Shown here piece after piece: positions 1-7,079 of a stretch of 64,000 bases of DNA; position 1 is the stretch's first letter, and each line of letters opens with the position of its first letter. Source of the DNA: an uncultured Paracoccaceae bacterium (GTDB taxonomy: Bacteria > Pseudomonadota > Alphaproteobacteria > Rhodobacterales > Rhodobacteraceae). The stretch covers positions 124,001 to 188,000 of the forward strand of contig CANLNM010000002.1 of assembly GCA_947492475.1 (NCBI GenBank), read 5' to 3'. A program made the translations under genes and the position numbers. Under the pieces are notes generated by a model. That model was not told where the DNA came from. It did not search any database and was given only the letters and a program-made list of their open reading frames with translations.

Positions 1-133
1 CGAGTAACTCGAAATTGCAGTTGCTGCGGCTGACCTCGGCAAAGGAGTTGAAGCATTCGGCTTCTGACGGCCGGTATTCCGCGCAGGCTGTCAGGGTCAA
101 AAGGGTGAGGGTCAGCACACAAAGGCTACGCAT
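1..133 (-). CDS. Small lipoprotein following VirB4, C-terminal part outside window
   Basis: The gene starts inside the 3' end of virB4 (8-base overlap) and runs off the left edge, so only about 44 codons are visible. The product begins with a short basic segment, a hydrophobic stretch and the lipobox LTAC at about residues 14-17, so it should be an outer- or inner-membrane lipoprotein. The mature part is rich in Cys, Ser and Asn. Its place in the operon, directly after VirB4, suggests a component or accessory protein of the type IV secretion channel, for example a VirB5- or VirB7-like part or an entry-exclusion lipoprotein. The visible part is too short to decide. Confidence 0.6.
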   Translation of the reverse strand, partial: MRSLCVLTLTLLTLTACAEYRPSEAECFNSFAEVSRSNCNFELL

Positions 134-2492
134 CTATCTGTCTCCAAAATTCGGGGTTCTGGCGGTAATCCGCGCCGACCAGCGCCTCGCCTTTTTCCAT
201 GCCGCCAAGGATCGTGAGGTAAGGGCCAAGCGCGCTGAGATCGGCGTCGATCACGACCGAGCCTTGATCGTCACGCACCAGTGCCAGACGGGAGTTGCTG
301 CCGGTGCCGAGCAAAACACTGAGCTCTTTCTCAGAAAGGCCCAGCATGGTGTAATCACTGGCCGAGGCGCGGATGTTGGGCAGAAGGAGCTGCGTCGGCA
401 CGGCCTCGACAATCGTCTTGCCGGTGCGGGTTTTCTCAAGCTGGCTTGCGTATTGGGTCATCATCACGACGACGGCGTTCTGTTTGCGCGCCGTGACCAG
501 CCAATTGCTCAGCCGGTCGGCAAAATACGGGTTGTCGAGCGCCTTCCAGGCCTCATCGATGATGATCAATGTCGGTTTGCGATCCTCGATCACACGCTCC
601 ACCCGCCGAAACAGGTAAGAGAGGACCGCCATGCGTTCCTTCTCGCTTTCGCTGTCGAGAATGCCGGTCAGGTCGAACCCAACAACATCACCATCGAGCG
701 AGAAGGTATCCTCAGCGCTCTGTCCGAAGATCCAGCCATATCGGCCATCTGCGGTCCATTCCTGAATCCGTTCGAACATATCCCCTTCATCTGCCCCCGC
801 CACAAAGAGGGAGGCCAAATCTTGCCAGTTGCGAAGGGCGGCATCGCTCGCCCCGGCGTTCTGGCGCACCACCTCTTGGATGCGGTTGATCTGAACCGGG
901 CTCAGAGGCTTGTCGGCGCGATGTAGCAGTGTGGCCAACCAATCGGATAGCCAAGCTTGGCCGCGCCCATCGATTTCGGTGCGCAGCGGGTTGAGACCGG
1001 TTGCTTCGCCTGCCTTAATGGCGCTGTAGCACCCACCATTGGCCCGCACGGCCATTTCCATGCCAGCGCGATAGTCGAACACGAACACGCGCGCTTCGCA
1101 GCGCCGGGCTTGGGTCATGAGGAAGGCCGACAACACCGATTTGCCTGAGCCAGGACGGCCGAGGATCAAAGTATGACCACCGGTCGGCTCTTTGTCTGGC
1201 TGACCAGCCTCATGGTAGTTGAAAAAGAAACCAGATCGTTCAGGTGTCGGGAAGAGAGTGATCGGCTTGCCCCAAGGAACTCTATCACCCGGCTTGCCCA
1301 GTTGACCGCGATGCAGCGCTGCGAGATCGGCAAAGTTCGTGTTGGTGATAGCGGCCTTGCGGCTGCGCATCTGTCCATTTCCCGGATGCTGCGCGAAATA
1401 ATGGGTCCGCGCCGCAAAACTCTCATTCACCAGATTTACCCCTTCACTGGCAGCTATATTGCGCACCTCGGCGGCGATTGTTTCCAGCTTCTCCTCGGTC
1501 TCGGCGAAGACCGTGACCGTCATGTGATGATCACCAAAGCTGAGGCGCTTGGATTCCAGATCATCGAGCGCGTCGACCAGTTCTTCGGCTAATGAGATGG
1601 CCCCGTCATCGCTGGCCTTCATCAGGCGTTGTTGGCGCCTAATCCGGCTGGCCATGATGTTGCTGTTGATCGGCGTGAAAGAATGCGTCACCACCATGTC
1701 AACAGGCAGGTTCAGCTCATCGAACATGGTGCAGTTGGTTTTGGCTGGATAGGTCTTGATGGCAAAGCTGCTGCCAAATCGCTTGCCCGCCGTCCCATCG
1801 TCCAGTGTAAAGCCTCGCCCCTGAAACGTGACGCGCGTGTTGGCCACATCCTCGGCAATGATGCCAAAGCGGGATTTTGCAAAGAGCGGTCGTTCCTGGC
1901 CGATATTGAGCGCCCCGAGGAACCCGAGTAGCTCGCCGCTTTCGGCCCCAAGAAGGCGCGGGTTCATCTCGGCACATGACGACAGCAGAAAACCGACGAC
2001 CTCTTCGAGCTTGCGCAGCTGCTTGGCTGTCTGGTCTTTCATCTGTGCGATTGAGTCTGAACGCTTCAGGCGCAGCCGCGCGCCGTTGGGAGGGCGTTTC
2101 AGCACGGTGAGTGTGAGCGTCTTGTCCCGCAGACCCGCCTGCGCCATGGCCCGCTGCCAGCGGATGTCCAGCGCTTGCGCAAACCCTTCCTCGCGAACCG
2201 GTGGCAAAGCAGTCTCGATCGCTTTTGAAACCTTGTGGACGTAGAAACTGTACTCTGACCCAATCTGCGCAATGATCGCTGCGAAGAGCGCGCGGATCTT
2301 CTCCAAATGTGCGTCATCGCTGGTCATGCTGTTGACGCCATCAAGGCGGATGCATTGGAACAGGGCATTGCCGCGTGTGCGGATCGTCACGTCATTCACG
2401 AGGCTGACATAGGGCAACATGCTGGCCATAGGGCGCTCTTTGCGCGCCCAATCTGGCAGCATCGCAAGATCATCCGAAGGATCACGGAGCAT
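126..2492 (-). CDS. virB4: VirB4 family type IV secretion ATPase
   Basis: This 788-residue protein is a full-length VirB4, the ATPase that powers pilus assembly and substrate transfer at the inner membrane. The N-terminal half matches the CagE/TrbE/VirB type domain. The C-terminal half holds the nucleotide-binding site: Walker A GRPGSGKS at about residues 445-452 and Walker B LIIIDEAW at about 642-649. It overlaps virB3 upstream by 11 bases and the lipoprotein gene downstream by 8, so translation is probably coupled. Both ATPase motifs are intact, so the gene looks functional. A start a few codons downstream cannot be excluded. The family call is firm; whether the system moves DNA or protein is not visible here. 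Confidence 0.95.
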   Translation of the reverse strand: MLRDPSDDLAMLPDWARKERPMASMLPYVSLVNDVTIRTRGNALFQCIRLDGVNSMTSDDAHLEKIRALFAAIIAQIGSEYSFYVHKVSKAIETALPPVREEGFAQALDIRWQRAMAQAGLRDKTLTLTVLKRPPNGARLRLKRSDSIAQMKDQTAKQLRKLEEVVGFLLSSCAEMNPRLLGAESGELLGFLGALNIGQERPLFAKSRFGIIAEDVANTRVTFQGRGFTLDDGTAGKRFGSSFAIKTYPAKTNCTMFDELNLPVDMVVTHSFTPINSNIMASRIRRQQRLMKASDDGAISLAEELVDALDDLESKRLSFGDHHMTVTVFAETEEKLETIAAEVRNIAASEGVNLVNESFAARTHYFAQHPGNGQMRSRKAAITNTNFADLAALHRGQLGKPGDRVPWGKPITLFPTPERSGFFFNYHEAGQPDKEPTGGHTLILGRPGSGKSVLSAFLMTQARRCEARVFVFDYRAGMEMAVRANGGCYSAIKAGEATGLNPLRTEIDGRGQAWLSDWLATLLHRADKPLSPVQINRIQEVVRQNAGASDAALRNWQDLASLFVAGADEGDMFERIQEWTADGRYGWIFGQSAEDTFSLDGDVVGFDLTGILDSESEKERMAVLSYLFRRVERVIEDRKPTLIIIDEAWKALDNPYFADRLSNWLVTARKQNAVVVMMTQYASQLEKTRTGKTIVEAVPTQLLLPNIRASASDYTMLGLSEKELSVLLGTGSNSRLALVRDDQGSVVIDADLSALGPYLTILGGMEKGEALVGADYRQNPEFWRQIDA

Positions 2493-2760
2493 AGCTGTCC
2501 CCCGAATGGATCTTGCGGTTCGGGGTGGGCGGCGTTTCCTGCAGGGCAGTGACCATCACCTCAAGAAAGGCAGGGTCCCAGTCAGCGGCTTTCCACAGCG
2601 CAGGATAGGCCAGCGCGGCAATGATGATCACCGGCCAGCTTTGGACCCAAAGAAACAGCAACACAAACCCGAAGAGCCAAACCATTGCATACATGATTGG
2701 TAAGCCGATGAGCTTTGGCGGCCGGATCAGGCCCAGGAAAAGGCGGGTTTGCGTTGCCAT
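2482..2760 (-). CDS. virB3: VirB3 family type IV secretion protein
   Basis: A 92-residue inner-membrane protein with the VirB3 layout: a short N-terminal cytoplasmic segment containing the family-typical GLIRPPKLIG, then a hydrophobic hairpin at about residues 22-55, and a polar C-terminal tail. VirB3 assists pilin handling and works closely with VirB4, and in some systems the two are fused. Here they are separate genes overlapping by 11 bases. It sits 7 bases after virB2. Gene order virB2-virB3-virB4 together with size and topology makes the call solid even though the family is short and poorly conserved. Confidence 0.9.
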   Translation of the reverse strand: MATQTRLFLGLIRPPKLIGLPIMYAMVWLFGFVLLFLWVQSWPVIIIAALAYPALWKAADWDPAFLEVMVTALQETPPTPNRKIHSGDSYAP

Positions 2761-2767
2761 GCCGGAT

Positions 2768-3058
2768 TTACGCGCCCCAGATGGCGGTCACGATGGTCGG
2801 CGCAGCTGCGATGCCTGCGATAGCGACCAGCACCCAAAGAGCCTGGCGGAAATCCAGAATGCCAAAGAGCCAGGAGAGGAACACACCGATCAAGGCCAAG
2901 GTGCCGATGACAATGCCCAAGGGGCCGGTGATCGTGTCGACGATGCCTTGCAAAAGGTTCTGCACCGGCGAGAGGTCGATGCTCTGCGCAAAGGCTGGGT
3001 TGGCAATCATCAAGCTGGCCAGAGCCAGCGACAGGATCGTGCGGAATTGTGTGTACAT
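2768..3058 (-). CDS. virB2: VirB2-type major pilin (TrbC/VirB2 family)
   Basis: A 96-residue pilin precursor. A Sec signal peptide runs to about residue 25 with a likely cleavage after AFA. The mature part of about 71 residues has two hydrophobic helices (about 45-67 and 72-93) joined by a short polar loop, the VirB2 fold. The start codon overlaps the stop of the lytic transglycosylase gene (TGATG), so the two are translationally coupled. The product would be inserted in the inner membrane and extracted into the conjugative pilus. No cyclisation or processing signal can be judged from sequence alone. Confidence 0.88.
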   Translation of the reverse strand: MYTQFRTILSLALASLMIANPAFAQSIDLSPVQNLLQGIVDTITGPLGIVIGTLALIGVFLSWLFGILDFRQALWVLVAIAGIAAAPTIVTAIWGA

Positions 3059-3801
3059 CAGGAGGCTCCAGTCAGTCGATCACGCACGGCCATGACGCGT
3101 CGCACGTGATTTTGGGTTTCTTGGTAGGGAGGGATGCCGCCATAGCGCGCGACCGCGTCTGGCCCCGCGTTGTAGGCGGCAAGCGCGAGTTCGGGCGTGC
3201 CGAATTGTGCAAGCATCATCAGAAGGTAACGGGCGGAGCCATCCAGATTGGCCTGCCAGTCATGCGGATCCACACCAAGCTGCGCGGCCGTAGCTGGCAT
3301 CAGCTGTCCGAGGCCGATAGCACCTGCGGAGCTGCGCGCATTTGGGCGATAGGCGCTTTCAATCTCAATATTGGCTTGGAAGAGCACCTGCCACTCCGTC
3401 ACGGACAGGCCAGCGCGGCGTAGTGCGGGGTGTCCGCCATAGCGATGCGCGGTGCTTTCAAGGGCTGTGAGGATCTCGGGGCGGGGAACCGCGCGGGTGG
3501 GTGCAGGAGGCGGATCTTCAGGCTGAGGCGCTGCGAACACGATCAGCTCTGGTGGGTTTGCTCCAATCCCGTCGACGTAGCTCTGCGCGAAACCTGATTG
3601 CGGTGCTTTGGTCTCGAGCTGGCCATCGGCCCGCATGGAAAGCACGAAGCCTTCAGAATGGGCGGGTGCTGCAAGGAATGCCGCAAGGACAGCAAGTGGC
3701 TTAGCCCGCGTCGTCCAAATTGTGAGAGGCGATCTTGCCTTCGAGCATCGGGATCGAGACGACCGAAACTCCAAGTCCTGCAAGGAAGCTGGATAAGCCA
3801 T
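3058..3801 (-). CDS. virB1: VirB1-like lytic transglycosylase
   Basis: The C-terminal 130 residues form a SLT/lysozyme-like domain. The catalytic Glu lies in the stretch IEIESAYRPNA, followed by GAIGLGQLMPATA and the AYNAGPDAVARYGG segment typical of soluble lytic transglycosylases. Upstream lie a hydrophobic export segment (KPLAVLAAFLAAPAHS) and a Pro-rich linker. The enzyme would open peptidoglycan locally for the secretion channel. The start is uncertain. The ATG used here lies deep inside the upstream gene, and the export segment begins only about 30 residues later, so a nearer non-ATG start (a TTG, or the ATT just before TGG ACG ACG) is possible. The open frame also extends upstream to 4002, but that part is a shadow of the neighbouring gene. 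Confidence 0.85.
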   Translation of the reverse strand: MAYPASLQDLEFRSSRSRCSKARSPLTIWTTRAKPLAVLAAFLAAPAHSEGFVLSMRADGQLETKAPQSGFAQSYVDGIGANPPELIVFAAPQPEDPPPAPTRAVPRPEILTALESTAHRYGGHPALRRAGLSVTEWQVLFQANIEIESAYRPNARSSAGAIGLGQLMPATAAQLGVDPHDWQANLDGSARYLLMMLAQFGTPELALAAYNAGPDAVARYGGIPPYQETQNHVRRVMAVRDRLTGAS

Positions 3802-4027
3802 TGATAGTCTTGAATTCTCGGGCGGCCATATTGTTGCGCGCGGTAACGAGCAGGCGACGCGTCTCACCATCTGGCGAGACGCAATGCACGGTCCAAATCC
3901 CGGACCACTGAGCACCTGTACGTTTGGGCGTAACCCGACACACAACATCCGCCGAATGACCCTCGGCAAGCAGCGTGCGCAGCCCGTCTTCACTGACAAC
4001 ATTGGGGGCGTCTTGCATCAAATTCAT
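3701..4027 (-). CDS. Conserved-looking hypothetical protein at head of virB operon
   Basis: A 108-residue protein (start chosen at the ATG with AAGG about 9 bases upstream; nine more codons are open). I do not recognise a domain. It has no signal peptide or membrane segment, an even composition and a compact predicted alpha/beta pattern, and ends in an Asp-rich tail. It is the first gene of the minus-strand virB run and overlaps the 5' end of the transglycosylase gene, so it probably belongs to the same transcript. The reading is preferred over the overlapping transglycosylase frame because composition and codon use look coding here and not there. Confidence 0.7.
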   Translation of the reverse strand: MNLMQDAPNVVSEDGLRTLLAEGHSADVVCRVTPKRTGAQWSGIWTVHCVSPDGETRRLLVTARNNMAAREFKTINGLSSFLAGLGVSVVSIPMLEGKIASHNLDDAG

Positions 4028-4190
4028 AGGATCGAGCCTTGCAGAATTGTGCATTGGCCCGGCAGTCCCTCATGGACTACCCAACCGATACAATATTATA
4101 ATCTTGCAATCAATAGGTGCAATTTGAGTTATTGCGCCTTTCATGCGTTGAAACGAATTTACTGCAACGGAGTGGCTGAGCCAAGATAAT

Positions 4191-4544
4191 ATGGCGCTTT
4201 TGAAACAAACATGGGCGATTATGATCGTTCTGAGCTGGAGTTCTGCGGCGATCGCGGGCAGTTGTCTGCCGCCTGCTCCGCCCTGGATGCCGACCAATGC
4301 CGATGACGTATGGGCCTATGCGGACCTGTTGAGGCGTGATGCGGAGACGTATTTTACCGAAGTTGAGCGGTACTTCCGTTGCCAGGACCTGGAGCGTCGT
4401 GAGATCTTCGAGCAAGCGCGCGTCGCCAGCGAAGACTACGCGCGCGTTTTGGAGCTTCTGGACGACGTGAGGAAATGGCACCTGTCCTCACGTAGAGAAA
4501 GATGCCTTTCAACAAAGCGGCGGCGAAGGTCGCCAACGCGCTGA
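4191..4544 (+). CDS. Small exported Cys-containing hypothetical protein
   Basis: A 117-residue product with a clear Sec signal peptide (cleavage near AIAG, about residue 23). The mature region starts with a Pro/Cys-rich SCLPPAPPW segment and then a helical, acidic stretch with a second Cys, which could form a disulfide. It is divergent from the virB operon. The last 30 residues are very rich in Arg and Lys and look unlike the rest, so the true 3' end may have been lost or shifted by recombination. I assign no function. The position next to virB genes suggests a periplasmic accessory of the transfer system. Confidence 0.6.
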   Translation: MALLKQTWAIMIVLSWSSAAIAGSCLPPAPPWMPTNADDVWAYADLLRRDAETYFTEVERYFRCQDLERREIFEQARVASEDYARVLELLDDVRKWHLSSRRERCLSTKRRRRSPTR

Positions 4545-4588
4545 CGAAGTGAAATTGCGCTGCGACTGAACCAACGTCGACTTTCCAA

Positions 4589-4978
4589 CTAGCGGGCTTT
4601 TAAAGCATCCAACATCGGACAGTCGCTTTGTCCCTTTGCGCAGTTCGCGACCAGCTCGACCAGAGCCTTCTCAAGTTTCCGAAGCTCCGCCAGTTTCGCC
4701 TGAACGTCCGAGAGATGCTTGCTTCCAAGTCGCTCGACCGTCTCACATGCATCGGACGGTGCATCGGCGAGATTGCGAAGCGCAACTGCGTCTTGGATGG
4801 AGAACCCAAGATCACGGCATCGTTTGATGAAGCGAAGCTCTGAAATCTCAGTGTCCGAATAAGCTCGTCGCCCAGAAGCAGTGCGGACTGCCTTTGATAT
4901 TATCCCCTCACGCTCATAGTAGCGGATCGTCTCTATTGAAACGCCACTAAGGCGGGATGCCTCACCAATCGCAATCAT
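4589..4978 (-). CDS. merR: MerR-type metal-responsive regulator (mercury-like)
   Basis: A 129-residue MerR-family activator: N-terminal winged helix (GEASRLSGVSIETIRYYERE), a dimerisation helix, and a C-terminal metal loop. Three cysteines sit where MerR places its Hg(II) ligands: one at the start of the dimerisation helix (SDACETV, about 77) and two in the loop (NCAKGQSDCP, about 112 and 119). This pattern fits mercury or a related soft metal better than zinc or copper. It is divergent from a MerT/MerF-like operon, with a 19-bp-spaced dyad promoter between them. It is not certain that mercury is the natural inducer. Confidence 0.88.
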   Translation of the reverse strand: MIAIGEASRLSGVSIETIRYYEREGIISKAVRTASGRRAYSDTEISELRFIKRCRDLGFSIQDAVALRNLADAPSDACETVERLGSKHLSDVQAKLAELRKLEKALVELVANCAKGQSDCPMLDALKAR

Positions 4979-4993
4979 GTGATCGAACTCCGC

Positions 4994-5024
4994 TTGCTTC
5001 TGTAGTGACTACAGGATGCATAAG
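4994..5024 (+). promoter_or_regulatory. MerR-type promoter with 19-bp spacer and dyad
   Basis: Between the divergent regulator and the uptake operon is a -35-like TTGCTT (4994-4999), then the perfect dyad CTGTAGTGACTACAG (5000-5014, 7-bp arms), then a -10-like CATAAG (5019-5024). The spacer is 19 bp, the over-long spacing that MerR-family activators correct by twisting DNA. The dyad resembles metal-responsive MerR sites. Confidence 0.8.
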
Positions 5025-5031
5025 ATCAGCC

Positions 5032-5415
5032 ATGATGTCGAATACTGAAACTCTTCAAGATGAAACCAATGGGCCAAACCGACTGCTGATCGGCGGCGCT
5101 GGTCTGTTGGCTTTGCTAAGCGCATCCTGCTGCGTATTGCCGATTGGCCTTTCAATCATAGGGCTGGGTGGCACGTGGCTGGTTTTGCTTGGGCCATTTG
5201 TCGAGTATCGCACCGAGATATTGGTTGTCGTGGGACTTGTACTTGCTTGGGGATGGTTCCGCCTTTGGCGGCGTTGGGCATGCGCAAAACGCAGGCGCTC
5301 AACTGTCGTTATGCTTGGCTTCACGACGCTGGCTTTCGCTCTCGCTGCCAGTTCACCTCTCTGGGAAGAAGACGCGGCGAGGACGATGTTTGCCTTGTTT
5401 AGGCAGTATCGATGA
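5032..5415 (+). CDS. merT: MerT-like metal uptake membrane protein
   Basis: A protein of about 127 residues with three hydrophobic segments (about 18-52, 58-80 and 92-112). The first carries SASCCVLP with a vicinal Cys pair (about 33-34), the hallmark of MerT/MerF transporters that take Hg(II) from the periplasm into the cell. Classical MerT has a second Cys pair in the cytoplasmic loop between helices 2 and 3. Here that loop (RRWACAKRRRS) has only one Cys. It is the first gene after the MerR-type promoter and overlaps the next gene by 4 bases. Two adjacent ATG codons are possible starts. Confidence 0.82.
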   Translation: MMSNTETLQDETNGPNRLLIGGAGLLALLSASCCVLPIGLSIIGLGGTWLVLLGPFVEYRTEILVVVGLVLAWGWFRLWRRWACAKRRRSTVVMLGFTTLAFALAASSPLWEEDAARTMFALFRQYR

Positions 5416-5621
5416 GGGGCTGGTTGCTTCCACTGAGCCTGGGCGGTTTGGGATTGGCCGCGGTCTGCTGCCTGACGCCTTTTCTACCATGGCTGTTTTC
5501 GCTTCTTGGGATCAGCGGAGCACTCGGTTACGTCTATAGAGACGACGTGCTGCTGCCAATCCTTGCTGGATTTCTACTACTTACAGGATACGCGCTATGG
5601 CGACGCAAACGAGCGAAGTGA
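5412..5621 (+). CDS. merF: MerF-like small metal uptake protein
   Basis: A 69-residue protein with two membrane helices. The first contains AAVCCLTP, a vicinal Cys pair (19-20) inside the membrane as in MerF. Classical MerF has a second Cys pair near its C-terminus; this one ends in a basic RRKRAK tail without Cys. It overlaps the MerT-like gene by 4 bases and the GDCCVxC gene by 25, so the three are a tightly coupled operon. The role is probably import of Hg(II) or another thiophilic metal towards a cytoplasmic acceptor. Confidence 0.8.
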   Translation: MRGWLLPLSLGGLGLAAVCCLTPFLPWLFSLLGISGALGYVYRDDVLLPILAGFLLLTGYALWRRKRAK

Positions 5622-5821
5622 ACTTTCAATCTACGATTACCTGCCCCGAATGTGGACACGCTACCGAAGAGACGATGCCGACGGATGCATGTCAGTGGTT
5701 CTATGAATGTAAGTCCTGCCACACTGTTCTAAAACCGCTCGAAGGGGACTGCTGCGTGTACTGCTCCTACGGCACGGTCAAATGTCCGCCAATCCAAGAG
5801 GGAGGCTCGTGCTGCGGGTGA
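5597..5821 (+). CDS. GDCCVxC-domain Cys-rich small protein
   Basis: A 74-residue soluble protein. Its first half carries a zinc-ribbon-like pair of Cys motifs (CPECGH and CKSC). Then follows GDCCVYCSYG, the signature of a small family in which one Cys is selenocysteine in some members, and the chain ends in SCCG. Eleven cysteines in all make it a strong soft-metal ligand. It is the third gene of the MerR-controlled operon and overlaps merF. I infer that it receives metal from the MerT/MerF-like proteins, which here lack their own cytoplasmic Cys pairs. No Sec codon or SECIS is needed, since the motif is all-Cys. Confidence 0.85.
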   Translation: MATQTSEVNFQSTITCPECGHATEETMPTDACQWFYECKSCHTVLKPLEGDCCVYCSYGTVKCPPIQEGGSCCG

Positions 5822-6238
5822 TCAGTGCTCGTTTTCGCAATGCTCATGGTCAGCAAGTGAAGCCAGAACGTAGCAGTCCTCGGACACACCATGTCCGTCG
5901 CATCCCTTGGCCATGCGAACCAACTCCCTTTCGAGCGCCTTCAGCTTTTTGACCTTCGCGCGAACATCCGCGAGTTGTGCCACCGCAATTTTCGTAGCGG
6001 CTTGGCATGACCGATCCGGGTGTTCCTGTAGCTCGATCAGGGACAAGATTGCCTCAATCGAAAAGCCCAGATCGCGTGCATGGCGGATGAAACTGAGCCG
6101 TTCCAATCCCGCTTTGTCATAGCGTCTTTGGTTGCCGCTTGTGCGCTCGGCCTCCACCAACAGGCCCATCTCCTCATAGTAGCGGATGGTTGGAACCTTG
6201 ACCTTGGTGCGTCTTGAAAGCTCGCCGATAGAAAACAT
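5822..6238 (-). CDS. MerR-family regulator of the second metal operon (ZntR/CadR-like)
   Basis: A 138-residue MerR-family protein (start at MFSIGEL, preferred over a longer reading because the regulatory dyad lies just upstream). The N-terminal helix-turn-helix (GELSRRTKVKVPTIRYYEE) and long dimerisation helix are typical. The C-terminal loop has KGCDGHGVSEDC and the tail has HEHCENEH, a Cys/His-rich set that suggests Zn, Cd, Pb or Co sensing. Its stop abuts that of the GDCCVxC gene. It is divergent from the transglutaminase-CDF-methyltransferase operon, which it probably activates. Confidence 0.85.
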   Translation of the reverse strand: MFSIGELSRRTKVKVPTIRYYEEMGLLVEAERTSGNQRRYDKAGLERLSFIRHARDLGFSIEAILSLIELQEHPDRSCQAATKIAVAQLADVRAKVKKLKALERELVRMAKGCDGHGVSEDCYVLASLADHEHCENEH

Positions 6239-6249
6239 GAAGAAACCTC

Positions 6250-6280
6250 TTGAACCTCTAGTCACTAGAGATTGTAAATA
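6250..6280 (+). promoter_or_regulatory. MerR-type promoter with 19-bp spacer and dyad
   Basis: TTGAAC (-35, 6250-6255), a perfect dyad CTCTAGTCACTAGAG (6256-6270, 7-bp arms) and TAAATA (-10, 6275-6280), with a spacer of exactly 19 bp. It lies between the second MerR-type gene and the transglutaminase gene and is a close match to the MerR-family promoter layout. Confidence 0.87.
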
Positions 6281-6308
6281 GGGTGGGACACAGACTCAAG
6301 AGGCTACG

Positions 6309-7079
6309 ATGACCGATCAATTCCTGTCCCCAACATCCCTTCTGGATTTCGAGGCTGGCCCTATTCAGCGCCTTGTTGCTGATCGTGGCTGGATGAACCT
6401 TTCAAACGCCGACCGTATCGGTGCCGCCTATGACTTTGTCCGCAACGAAATCCTGTTCGGTTACAACTCCGATGATGCGCTGCCGGCGTCCAGGGTGCTG
6501 TCCGATGGCTATGGGCAGTGCAACACGAAGGGCACCTTGCTGATGGCGCTTCTGCGCGCCCTTGGTGTGCCGTGCCGCTTTCACGGTTTCACCATCGACA
6601 AGCGGTTGCAGCGCGGAGTCGTGCCAGAGCTGGTCTATCCGCTTGCCCCTGCCAACATCATCCACTCTTGGGTCGAAATCCATCATAGAGAGCAGTGGTT
6701 GAACCTGGAGGGCTTCATCCTGGATGCACCCATCCTGGCGGCGCTGCAAAATGCTTTTCCAGAACGTCAATCGCTCTGCGCCTATGGTGCTGGCACGGAT
6801 TGTCTTCAGAACCCAAACGTCGAATGGCACGGGGTCAGTACCTATATTCAAAAAACCGGAATCAACAACGACTTCGGCACCTTCGATGACCCCGATGCCT
6901 TTTATGCAACCCACCGTCAGCTGACCGGCGTGAAGGGGCTTCTCTATCGTGTCATCATTCGCCATTGGATGAACCACCGCGTCAGGAGGATGCGCAAAGG
7001 CCACGTGCCGGATATTCCCGGCGGCGAAGCAGCCCTTGTTCCAGATCAATCAATCCCTGAAACGCAGGAGGCAACCTAA
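6309..7079 (+). CDS. Transglutaminase-like cysteine protease-fold protein in metal operon
   Basis: A 256-residue cytoplasmic protein with a transglutaminase-like core. The likely catalytic triad is Cys71 in GYGQCNTKG, His119 in IIHSWVEI and Asp139 in NLEGFILD. Proteins of this fold can act as peptidases or amide hydrolases, but no substrate is evident. It is the first gene of an operon behind the MerR-type promoter, and its stop overlaps the start of the CDF gene (TAATG), so it must have a role tied to metal stress. The end, after about residue 215, is basic and then acidic without a clear fold. The function in metal handling is unknown to me. Confidence 0.82.
   Translation: MTDQFLSPTSLLDFEAGPIQRLVADRGWMNLSNADRIGAAYDFVRNEILFGYNSDDALPASRVLSDGYGQCNTKGTLLMALLRALGVPCRFHGFTIDKRLQRGVVPELVYPLAPANIIHSWVEIHHREQWLNLEGFILDAPILAALQNAFPERQSLCAYGAGTDCLQNPNVEWHGVSTYIQKTGINNDFGTFDDPDAFYATHRQLTGVKGLLYRVIIRHWMNHRVRRMRKGHVPDIPGGEAALVPDQSIPETQEAT

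Noticed and set aside
3802-4002. Upstream extension of the VirB1-like frame
   Set aside because: It lies wholly inside the other gene's reading frame, has a Cys/Arg-rich random composition and no export signal at its N-terminus.
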